A DNA stretch of 12,112 nt from Pseudomonas sp. GTDB taxonomy: Bacteria > Pseudomonadota > Gammaproteobacteria > Pseudomonadales > Pseudomonadaceae. A model generated the notes under the pieces. That model was not told the origin of the DNA. It made no database searches and saw only the letters and a list, made by a program, of their open reading frames with translations. Below, in pieces: positions 6,877 to 12,112 of the stretch (its first letter is position 1; each line of letters begins with the position of its first letter). A program made the position numbers and the translations under genes. The stretch spans positions 1 through 12,112 of the forward strand of contig JAURXE010000359.1 of assembly GCA_030654635.1 (NCBI GenBank). Direction: 5' to 3'.

Positions 6877-7956
6877 ATGCCCTATTCACCCGACGATTTT
6901 CTGTCGCGGCACTTTCAAGCCAGCGGCATCGACCTGAAAGACAAAGTCGAAGAACTGACCAACCTCGCCGTACCGCCCGCCAGCCCAAACTTACCCTTGT
7001 ACCGAGAGATGCTGATGACGGTGGCGCGCATGGCGCAAGCCGACCGCAACCGTTGGGACGCCAAGATCATGCTGCAGACCTTGCGCGAAATGGAGTACGC
7101 CTTCAGCCGTTTGGAGCAGTTCAAGCGCCGGCGCAAGGTCACCGTCTTTGGCTCCGCCCGTACACACGCTGAACACCCACTGTATGCCTTGGCCCATGAG
7201 TTGGGGGCCGTTTTGGCGCGCAACGAACTGATGGTCATCACCGGAGCTGGTGGCGGCATTATGGCCGCCGCCCATGCTGGCGCCGGACGCGAGTACAGCT
7301 TAGGGTTCAACATCACCCTGCCATTTGAACAAGGCGCTAACGCCACAGTTGAAGGCAGTGACAACCTGCTGACCTTCCACTTTTTTTTCCTGCGCAAGCT
7401 GTTTTTTGTCAAAGAGGCCGATGCACTGGTGCTCTGCCCCGGCGGCTTTGGCACCCTCGACGAAGCGCTGGAAGTACTCACCCTGATTCAAACCGGGAAA
7501 AGCCCACTGGTGCCGATCGTGTTACTCGACCAACCCGGTGGCAACTTCTGGAAAAGCGCACTGCAATTTATGCACGAACAACTGCAGGCCCATCACTACA
7601 TCCTGCCCAGCGACCTGCACCTGATGCGTCTGGTTTACAGCGCAGAAGAGGCAGTGGAGGAAATTGCCCGCTTCTATCGCAACTATCACTCCAGTCGCTG
7701 GCTCAATAACAACTACGTGGTGCGCATGAATCACCCACTTAATGAAGCGGCCTTGCTGACACTGGATAAAGAATTTAAAAGTCTGTGCCTAACCGGCGGA
7801 TTTCAGCAGCAGCCTGTGTGTGAGTCAGAAAGCGATGAGCCAGAGTTCTGCCACCTGCTGCGCCTGGCTTTTAACTTCAACGCCCGCGACCATGGCCGCC
7901 TGCGCGAGCTACTGGACTTTATCAACCTGCCACAAAACTGGGCACAAAACGCTTAG
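6877..7956 (+). CDS. LOG-family nucleotide 5'-monophosphate phosphoribohydrolase, long form
   Basis: A 359-residue protein. The LOG core is clear: the Rossmann start KVTVFGSART (87-96), GAGGGIMAAAHAGA (123-136), the RK pair at 173-174 and the signature PGGFGTLDEALEV (188-200; PGGxGTxxE), then the PIVLLD strand. Members hydrolyse the N-glycosidic bond of nucleoside monophosphates (cytokinin-type nucleotides in plants; purine and pyrimidine NMPs for PpnN in bacteria). Typical short LOG proteins have about 180-230 residues. This one adds some 85 residues in front, including a helical, charged stretch (EMLMTVARMAQADRNRWD), and about 90 behind (from YSAEEAVEEIARFYRNYHS onward). The extensions recall the long regulated PpnN/YgdH class, although I could not match their domains. 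Start: ATG at 6877 has AAAGGAG 7 nt upstream; the open frame continues to 6823 only through the upstream hairpin. It is probably the second gene of the beta-CASP transcript. Confidence 0.88.
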   Translation: MPYSPDDFLSRHFQASGIDLKDKVEELTNLAVPPASPNLPLYREMLMTVARMAQADRNRWDAKIMLQTLREMEYAFSRLEQFKRRRKVTVFGSARTHAEHPLYALAHELGAVLARNELMVITGAGGGIMAAAHAGAGREYSLGFNITLPFEQGANATVEGSDNLLTFHFFFLRKLFFVKEADALVLCPGGFGTLDEALEVLTLIQTGKSPLVPIVLLDQPGGNFWKSALQFMHEQLQAHHYILPSDLHLMRLVYSAEEAVEEIARFYRNYHSSRWLNNNYVVRMNHPLNEAALLTLDKEFKSLCLTGGFQQQPVCESESDEPEFCHLLRLAFNFNARDHGRLRELLDFINLPQNWAQNA

Positions 7957-7975
7957 TTATGGCGATGTAGCAGTT
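7952..7975 (+). repeat. Short direct repeat, left copy (overlaps LOG stop)
   Basis: The sequence CTTAGTTATGGCGATG, then TAG and CAGTT, recurs at 8237-8258 as CTTAGTTAATGGCGGTG then CAGTT. The two copies differ by one substitution, one inserted A and a 3-nt gap. The left copy includes the TAG stop of the LOG gene. The pair could mark an old insertion or duplication of this gap, or be chance in a region of related motifs. Confidence 0.4.
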
Positions 7976-8047
7976 GTGCGTTGCGAGGAACCTAACCCTT
8001 AATGAGAAGGCATCAGCGTTGATACTTGCGCTGTCTGCACCGGCCCA

Positions 8048-8118
8048 TAGTGGATAAATCCGTGCCTACAGGAAGACTTCACGGTGCTGGGCTTGTGTAG
8101 GAGCGGATTTATCCGCGA
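8048..8118. repeat. REPIN: two inverted Pseudomonas-type REP sequences
   Basis: The right unit (8096-8118) reads TGTAGGAGCGGATTTATCC and on to GCGA. The left unit (8048-8070) is the same element in reverse, with 19 of 23 positions identical when reverse-complemented; the core CGGATTTATCC is unchanged. The right unit is also a palindrome by itself (GCGGAT-TT-ATCCGC). A 25-bp spacer separates them, so the pair can fold into one long hairpin. Such doublets are spread by RAYT transposases encoded elsewhere in the genome; none is encoded here. The position between two convergent genes is typical. Confidence 0.85.
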
Positions 8119-8212
8119 ACCACGCGCGGCACCTGCAATCCTGCAGGGCCACAACCGTTCTTTTCCCCACATTTATCTAAGTCACAAGCCAGAGCTAATG
8201 GGTCTTGCGCTT

Positions 8213-8291
8213 TGCAACACATAACTAGGACATGGCCTTAGTTAATGGCGGTGCAGTTTTAATCTTGGCAATGCCCTAGTTATGCATTGCA
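8213..8291 (-). repeat. Long imperfect inverted repeat directly after recX
   Basis: The arms 8213-8237 and 8267-8291 are 25 nt each, sharing the uninterrupted core CATAACTAGG (8220-8229) and its inverse CCTAGTTATG (8275-8284). As DNA, 21 of 25 positions pair. In RNA read from the minus strand (recX sense), three of the four mismatches become G-U, so 24 of 25 pair around a 29-nt loop. The stem starts 3 nt after the recX stop. No U-tract follows, so it is not a standard terminator; protection of the recX-recA mRNA 3' end or remnant repeat DNA are both possible. Confidence 0.65.
8237..8258 (+). repeat. Short direct repeat, right copy
   Basis: Second copy of the motif at 7952-7975, lying 285 bp downstream. 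It overlaps the last base of the left arm of the recX-proximal inverted repeat and then falls inside its loop. Confidence 0.4.
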
Positions 8292-8294
8292 CGG

Positions 8295-8756
8295 CTAATC
8301 GTCGATCCCGCGCAACAGACGGCTGATCAAGTCCAGCGGATAGCCGCGATAGGCGAGGAAACGCCCTTGCTGCGCATGTTCGCGCTCATCCATCGGTAAG
8401 TGCCCGGCAAACTTGCGTTGCCAAACTTCGCGCAGTTGCTCATTCCAGTCAATTTGCGCCTCACGCAAAGCTTGCTCAATAACCTCACGGGGTAAGCCGC
8501 GTTGAGCAAGATCCTCACGAATGCGCAACGGCCCGTGACCGCCACGGGCGCGACTGGCAACGAAACACTGCAAAAAGCGGGTTTCGGACAGTAAGCCCTG
8601 CTCAGCCAAACGATCCAGCGCCGCCTCAATCAGCTCAACTGGAGCACCACGCTGGCGCAGTTTGCGGGTCAACTCGACCCGGCCGTGCTCACGGCGTGCG
8701 AGTAGATCCATGGCCACCCGTCGCACCGCGACGGGGTTATCGAGTATCGCCGCCAT
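8295..8756 (-). CDS. recX: Regulatory protein RecX, modulator of RecA
   Basis: A 153-residue protein of normal RecX length. RecX binds in the groove of the RecA filament and limits its extension and activities. Characteristic blocks are [19 protein letters not shown] (15-33), the three-helix repeats [26 protein letters not shown] (36-61) and [23 protein letters not shown] (75-97), and RKFAGHLP followed by [22 protein letters not shown] at the C terminus. The start lies 8 bp after the recA stop; AAGG sits only 2 nt before the ATG, so translation is probably coupled to recA. The start [13 protein letters not shown] agrees with remembered Pseudomonas RecX proteins. As the second gene of the recA transcript it should be SOS-induced from the recA promoter. 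Confidence 0.96.
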   Translation of the reverse strand: MAAILDNPVAVRRVAMDLLARREHGRVELTRKLRQRGAPVELIEAALDRLAEQGLLSETRFLQCFVASRARGGHGPLRIREDLAQRGLPREVIEQALREAQIDWNEQLREVWQRKFAGHLPMDEREHAQQGRFLAYRGYPLDLISRLLRGIDD

Positions 8757-8764
8757 CGCCTTAA

Positions 8765-9808
8765 TCAGCTGTCGGCGTTGGCTAGCTCATCCACCGCGCT
8801 GGTGGCTTTGCCTGGCATGGCAACGGCCAGCAACTTGTCGCGAATCAGCTTCTCAACGGTGCGACCGATCTCTGGGTTGTCTTCCAGATACTTGGCCGAA
8901 TTCGCCTTGCCTTGACCAATCTTGCTGCCCTGGTAGCTGTACCAAGCGCCGGACTTTTCCAAGAAGCCATGCAGTACGCCGAGGTCGATGATTTCGCCGT
9001 TACGGTAGATGCCCTTGCCATAGAGAATCTGGAATTCTGCCTGACGAAACGGCGGTGCAACTTTGTTTTTGACCACTTTCACGCGGGTTTCACTGCCCAC
9101 CACTTCGTCGCCTTCTTTCACCGCGCCGGTGCGACGGATGTCCAGACGCACCGAGGCGTAGAACTTCAGGGCATTACCGCCGGTGGTGGTTTCTGGGCTG
9201 CCGAACATCACGCCGATCTTCATGCGAATCTGGTTAATGAAGATCACCAGGCAGTTGGCATTTTTGATGTTGCCGGTAATTTTGCGCAGTGCCTGCGACA
9301 TCAACCGGGCTTGCAGGCCGACGTGAATATCGCCCATCTCGCCTTCGATTTCAGCTTTTGGCACCAAGGCGGCCACGGAGTCGATCACAATCACGTCGAC
9401 GGCATTGGAGCGCACCAGCATGTCGGTGATTTCCAGCGCTTGCTCGCCGGTATCCGGCTGCGACACCAACAAATCATCAACGTTGACGCCCAGCTTTCCG
9501 GCGTATTCAGGGTCGAGAGCATGCTCAGCATCGACGAAGGCACAGGTGCAACCGAGCTTTTGCGCCTCGGCAATCACCGACAGGGTCAAGGTGGTTTTAC
9601 CCGAAGATTCTGGACCGTAGATCTCAACGATTCGACCGCGTGGCAAACCGCCAATCCCCAAGGCAATATCGAGCCCCAGCGAGCCGGTAGAAATGGCCGG
9701 AATCGCCTGACGCTCATGGTCGCCCATGCGCATGACCGCACCTTTACCAAATTGCTTTTCGATCTGGCCCAGTGCTGCAGCCAAGGCGCGCTTCTTATTC
9801 TCGTCCAT
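8765..9808 (-). CDS. recA: Recombinase RecA
   Basis: A 347-residue protein. RecA forms filaments on single-stranded DNA, catalyses strand exchange and triggers LexA self-cleavage. Visible features are Walker A GPESSGKT (65-72), the catalytic region [11 protein letters not shown] (90-100, with the conserved glutamate), Walker B VIVIDS (139-144), the loop 1 region around EIEGEMGD (153-160), and loop 2 beginning at [13 protein letters not shown] (191-203) and running to [11 protein letters not shown]. The C-terminal tail is short and acidic (ELANADS end). The start [15 protein letters not shown] at 9808 has GAGG 6 nt upstream and matches other Pseudomonas RecA proteins; a GTG four codons earlier is in frame but not needed. 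A LexA box lies 44-59 bp upstream of the start. It is followed by recX 8 bp later and preceded by pncC on the same strand. Confidence 0.99.
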   Translation of the reverse strand: MDENKKRALAAALGQIEKQFGKGAVMRMGDHERQAIPAISTGSLGLDIALGIGGLPRGRIVEIYGPESSGKTTLTLSVIAEAQKLGCTCAFVDAEHALDPEYAGKLGVNVDDLLVSQPDTGEQALEITDMLVRSNAVDVIVIDSVAALVPKAEIEGEMGDIHVGLQARLMSQALRKITGNIKNANCLVIFINQIRMKIGVMFGSPETTTGGNALKFYASVRLDIRRTGAVKEGDEVVGSETRVKVVKNKVAPPFRQAEFQILYGKGIYRNGEIIDLGVLHGFLEKSGAWYSYQGSKIGQGKANSAKYLEDNPEIGRTVEKLIRDKLLAVAMPGKATSAVDELANADS

Positions 9809-9851
9809 TGTAATCCTCACGTGATCAAGAGGGCCGGTCGGCCACTAACAA

Positions 9852-9867
9852 CTGTATATGTAGACAG
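9852..9867. promoter_or_regulatory. LexA (SOS) box of recA
   Basis: CTGTATATGTAGACAG has the CTGT-N8-ACAG form of the gammaproteobacterial LexA operator, with the usual AT-rich inner part. It lies 44-59 bp before the recA start codon and overlaps the candidate -10 region, so LexA would block polymerase there. This is the expected control of recA and, through the shared transcript, of recX. Confidence 0.92.
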
Positions 9868-9885
9868 TATTATTCCACAGGGCAA
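9857..9885 (-). promoter_or_regulatory. Candidate recA promoter
   Basis: On the minus strand TTGCCC (9880-9885) is followed after 17 bp by TACATA (9857-9862), which falls inside the LexA box. The -10 match is only three of six. A shifted choice, AATAAT (about 9869-9874), is a better -10 but lacks a good -35. The promoter is certainly in this region because of the LexA box, but the exact hexamers are uncertain. Confidence 0.4.
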
Positions 9886-9894
9886 GTCGCGCGC

Positions 9895-10395
9895 CTAGCC
9901 CTCCTCGGGTTTTTCTCCAGCCGCCAGTCGAATCAGCCCCAGCAAGGCCGCCGCAACTGTTTGCTCGCGCACCGCTTGCCGATCTCCGGCAAAGTGCCGG
10001 CATTGAGCATATAGCTGTTCGCCATCAGCCCAGGCCAGCCACACGGTCCCAACCGGTTTATCTGGCGTACCACCGTCCGGCCCGGCCACACCGCTAACGG
10101 CCACGGCAAATCGCGCGCCGCTTGCCGCTTGCGCACCTTGCACCATAGCGCTGACCACCTCGCGACTGACGGCGCCAACTTGGCTGAATAGTTCGAACGG
10201 CACAGCCAGCTGGCGGGTCTTTTGTTGATTGGAATAGGTCACAAACCCGGCTTCAAACCACGCCGAACTACCGGCGACTCGGGTAATGGCCTCGGCTATA
10301 CCGCCGCCGGTGCAAGACTCCGCCGTGCTGACTTGTGCTTTTAATGCCTGTAACAGCCCGCCCAAGCGGGCGGCCAGTTGCGTTAGCTGATCCAT
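9895..10395 (-). CDS. pncC: Nicotinamide-nucleotide amidohydrolase PncC (CinA C-terminal domain protein)
   Basis: A 166-residue protein, the size of stand-alone E. coli PncC/YgaD rather than full CinA, which carries an extra N-terminal COG1058 domain. It deamidates nicotinamide mononucleotide to nicotinate mononucleotide, feeding NAD salvage; NMN arises from the NAD-dependent DNA ligase reaction. The signature [15 protein letters not shown] (24-38) holds the likely nucleophile S27. [13 protein letters not shown] (51-63) holds the expected Y54 and K59, and [21 protein letters not shown] (101-121) is the conserved substrate-binding stretch. Start: ATG at 10395 has GGAG 6 nt upstream; the frame is open for 19 more codons, but these run through the intergenic promoter region. 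Its stop is 86 bp before the recA start, with the LexA box in between. It is divergent from mutS. Confidence 0.95.
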   Translation of the reverse strand: MDQLTQLAARLGGLLQALKAQVSTAESCTGGGIAEAITRVAGSSAWFEAGFVTYSNQQKTRQLAVPFELFSQVGAVSREVVSAMVQGAQAASGARFAVAVSGVAGPDGGTPDKPVGTVWLAWADGEQLYAQCRHFAGDRQAVREQTVAAALLGLIRLAAGEKPEEG

Positions 10396-10409
10396 GCGTG
10401 TCTCCGGGG

Positions 10410-10438
10410 TTAAAGCGGCAAAGGCGATACCGTACACT
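10410..10438 (+). promoter_or_regulatory. Candidate mutS promoter
   Basis: TTAAAG (10410-10415) and TACACT (10433-10438) are spaced by 17 bp and match the sigma70 consensus in three and four of six positions. Transcription would start about 20-25 nt before the mutS ATG. The 70-bp interval between the divergent pncC and mutS starts shows no other motif, and no LexA box. Confidence 0.35.
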
Positions 10439-10465
10439 AGCGCCTTTTGCACGCAAGGCCCGGCA

Positions 10466-12112
10466 ATGAGTCAGAACGACCTCTCCGCACATACTCCCAT
10501 GATGCAGCAATACTGGAGACTGAAAAGTCAGCACCCTGAGCTGTTGATGTTCTATCGCATGGGCGACTTCTACGAGATTTTTTACGAAGACGCCAAAAGG
10601 GCCGCCAAGCTGCTGGACATCACCCTGACCGCCCGCGGGCAATCCGCCGGCCAGGCGATTCCGATGTGCGGTATCCCCTATCACGCCGCCGAAGGTTACC
10701 TGGCCAAACTGGTCAAACTTGGCGAGTCGGTGGTGATCTGCGAGCAAATCGGCGACCCCGCCACCAGCAAAGGCCCGGTTGAACGGCAAGTGGTGCGCAT
10801 CGTCACTCCCGGCACCGTAAGCGACGAGGCGCTGATGGATGAGCGCCGCGACAACTTAATTGCCGCCGTGCTGGGTGATGAGCGACTGTTTGGCCTGGCC
10901 GTGCTGGATATCACCAGCGGCAACTTCAGCGTGCTGGAAATCCCCGGCTGGGAAAATCTACTGGCCGAACTGGAACGCCTCAACCCAGTCGAACTGCTAA
11001 TCCCCGATGATTGGCCGCAAGGCTTGCCAGCCGAAAAACGCCGCGGTGTGCGCCGCCGTGCGCCTTGGGACTTTGAACGCGATTCGGCGCTAAAAAGTCT
11101 CTGCCAGCAATTTGCCACCCAAGATTTGAAAGGCTTTGGCTGCGAAAACCTGACCCTGGCCATCGGCGCAGCCGGCTGCCTCCTGGCTTATGCCAAGGAA
11201 ACCCAGCGCACCGCTTTGCCGCACCTGCGCAGCCTGCGTCATGAGCGACTGGACGACACCGTGATCCTTGATGGTGCCAGCCGCCGTAATCTGGAGCTGG
11301 ACATCAACCTGGCCGGCGGGCGCGAGAACACCCTGCAATCCGTAGTCGACCGCTGCCAAACCAGCATGGGCAGTCGCATGCTGAGTCGCTGGCTGAATCG
11401 CCCGCTGCGTGATCGCCAAGTGCTGGAAGCGCGGCAAGAATCGATTGCCTGCCTGCTGGAGCGCTATCGCTTCGAAACCCTGCAACCGCAGCTGAAAGAA
11501 ATCGGCGATCTGGAGCGCATCCTGGCCCGTATCGGCCTGCGCAATGCCCGGCCCCGCGACCTGGCGCGCCTGCGTGATGCACTGGCGGCACTGCCAGAGT
11601 TACAGCAGGCCATGAGCAACCTAGAAGCGCCAAATTTAAACGCGCTGGCCCTGACCATTGCCACCTACCCGGAGCTGGCTGCCCTGCTGGCCAGCGCCAT
11701 TAACGACAACCCTCCGGCGATTATTCGCGACGGTGGCGTGCTGAAAACTGGGTACGACGCCGAACTCGATGAATACCAGGCGCTCAGCGAAAACGCCGGA
11801 CAGTTTTTGATCGACCTGGAGGCGCGCGAGAAAGCCCGCACCGGCTTGGCCAACCTGAAAGTCGGCTACAACCGCGTGCACGGCTACTTTATTGAGTTAC
11901 CGAGCAAGCAGGCCGAATCAGCACCGGTCGACTATATCCGCCGGCAAACCCTGAAAGGCGCCGAGCGTTTTATCACCCCAGAGCTGAAAGCTTTTGAAGA
12001 TAAAGCCCTGTCGGCCAAGAGCCGCGCCCTGGCTCGGGAAAAACAACTGTACGACGAGTTGCTGGAGCTGCTGATCGGTCATCTTGGCAGCCTGCAAGAC
12101 AGCGCCGCCGCC
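10466..12112 (+). CDS. mutS: DNA mismatch repair protein MutS, N-terminal 549 codons (3' end outside window)
   Basis: The frame starts [17 protein letters not shown] and is open to the right edge, giving 549 of the roughly 855 residues usual for MutS. MutS dimers scan DNA, bind mismatches and recruit MutL in an ATP-dependent way. The mismatch-recognition domain is complete, with the phenylalanine wedge and its partner glutamate in [11 protein letters not shown] (F35 and E37, matching F36 and E38 of E. coli) and the block [22 protein letters not shown]. The connector domain follows (about 125-255). The core/lever region contains [21 protein letters not shown], then [19 protein letters not shown] and [13 protein letters not shown]. 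The clamp part is visible through [17 protein letters not shown] and [20 protein letters not shown]. The ATPase domain lies outside. AAGG sits 7 nt before the ATG. It is divergent from pncC, and no frameshift is seen. Confidence 0.98.
   Translation, partial: MSQNDLSAHTPMMQQYWRLKSQHPELLMFYRMGDFYEIFYEDAKRAAKLLDITLTARGQSAGQAIPMCGIPYHAAEGYLAKLVKLGESVVICEQIGDPATSKGPVERQVVRIVTPGTVSDEALMDERRDNLIAAVLGDERLFGLAVLDITSGNFSVLEIPGWENLLAELERLNPVELLIPDDWPQGLPAEKRRGVRRRAPWDFERDSALKSLCQQFATQDLKGFGCENLTLAIGAAGCLLAYAKETQRTALPHLRSLRHERLDDTVILDGASRRNLELDINLAGGRENTLQSVVDRCQTSMGSRMLSRWLNRPLRDRQVLEARQESIACLLERYRFETLQPQLKEIGDLERILARIGLRNARPRDLARLRDALAALPELQQAMSNLEAPNLNALALTIATYPELAALLASAINDNPPAIIRDGGVLKTGYDAELDEYQALSENAGQFLIDLEAREKARTGLANLKVGYNRVHGYFIELPSKQAESAPVDYIRRQTLKGAERFITPELKAFEDKALSAKSRALAREKQLYDELLELLIGHLGSLQDSAAA

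Larger units (their letters stand above)
7957..8294. other. 338-bp repeat-rich gap between the convergent LOG and recX genes
   Basis: No coding frame with a ribosome site is visible on either strand. The stretch contains a REPIN-like doublet, a pair of diverged short direct repeats and a long imperfect inverted repeat beside recX, each listed separately. No intrinsic terminator with a U-tract was found for either flanking gene. Parts at 7976-8047 and 8119-8212 show nothing recognisable. Confidence 0.7.

Noticed and set aside
8912..9898. Open frame of 328 codons on the plus strand, antisense to recA
   Set aside because: It lies opposite recA, whose protein is certain and under strong codon constraint. 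The translated product has no recognisable motifs, and long antisense frames are common over highly biased genes. No ribosome site supports it.
10268..10789. Minus-strand frame of 173 codons across the pncC/mutS promoter
   Set aside because: It overlaps two certain genes in other frames and the divergent promoter region, with no ribosome site or family resemblance.
1..12112. Search by eye for CRISPR arrays, tRNA/rRNA genes, transposases, integrases, toxin-antitoxin pairs and defence genes
   Set aside because: None seen. The window reads as conserved core chromosome; the only mobile-type DNA is the REPIN and neighbouring short repeats.

Overview
The window is a stretch of conserved chromosome from a gammaproteobacterium, most likely Pseudomonas or a close relative. 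Three things point there: RecA reads very close to remembered Pseudomonas RecA (MDENKKRAL start, 347 aa); the order recX-recA-cinA/pncC-mutS is the one I remember upstream of fdxA/rpoS in Pseudomonas; and the LOG-recX gap holds an inverted pair of the short palindromic repeat typical of Pseudomonas (core GCGGATTTATCCGC). There is no plasmid, phage, transposase, CRISPR or tRNA signature. Identifications rest on reading the proteins and on memory of families; no search was run.

Left part (1-2600): the 3' end of an EamA/DMT permease (+) meets, tail to tail, a minus-strand pair made of a class I SAM methyltransferase of the RlmI/RlmK-like type and a DTW-domain tRNA-uridine aminocarboxypropyltransferase. 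Divergent from the DTW gene is a small exported protein of the quorum-sensing-regulated virulence factor family (P. aeruginosa PA3611-like).

Middle part (2590-7956): a 63-residue ribbon-helix-helix-like protein lies downstream of a large phosphoketolase-like ThDP enzyme, both on the minus strand. The phosphoketolase-like gene shares a 129-bp divergent promoter region with a beta-CASP metallo-beta-lactamase-fold RNase, which is followed on the plus strand by a long LOG-family nucleotide phosphoribohydrolase. The divergent region holds a 20-bp palindrome that contains an FNR/ANR-like box, placed about 41.5 bp upstream of the inferred start of phosphoketolase-gene transcription. This is the best regulatory lead in the window.

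Gap 7957-8294: 338 bp without a gene, rich in repeats. It has a REPIN, a pair of short direct repeats, and just after the recX stop a long imperfect inverted repeat. That inverted repeat pairs in 24 of 25 positions only in recX-sense RNA, counting G-U.

Right part (8295-12112): the DNA-maintenance block. recX, recA (with a LexA box) and pncC/cinA are on the minus strand, and mutS runs divergently off the right edge after 549 codons. RecA and RecX form the SOS recombinase and its modulator, MutS recognises mismatches, and PncC recycles nicotinamide mononucleotide.

I see no obviously new multi-gene defence or mobile system. The unusual points are the altered catalytic motifs of the phosphoketolase-like enzyme, its putative oxygen-responsive operator, the orphan small RHH-like protein, and two intergenic RNA hairpins.
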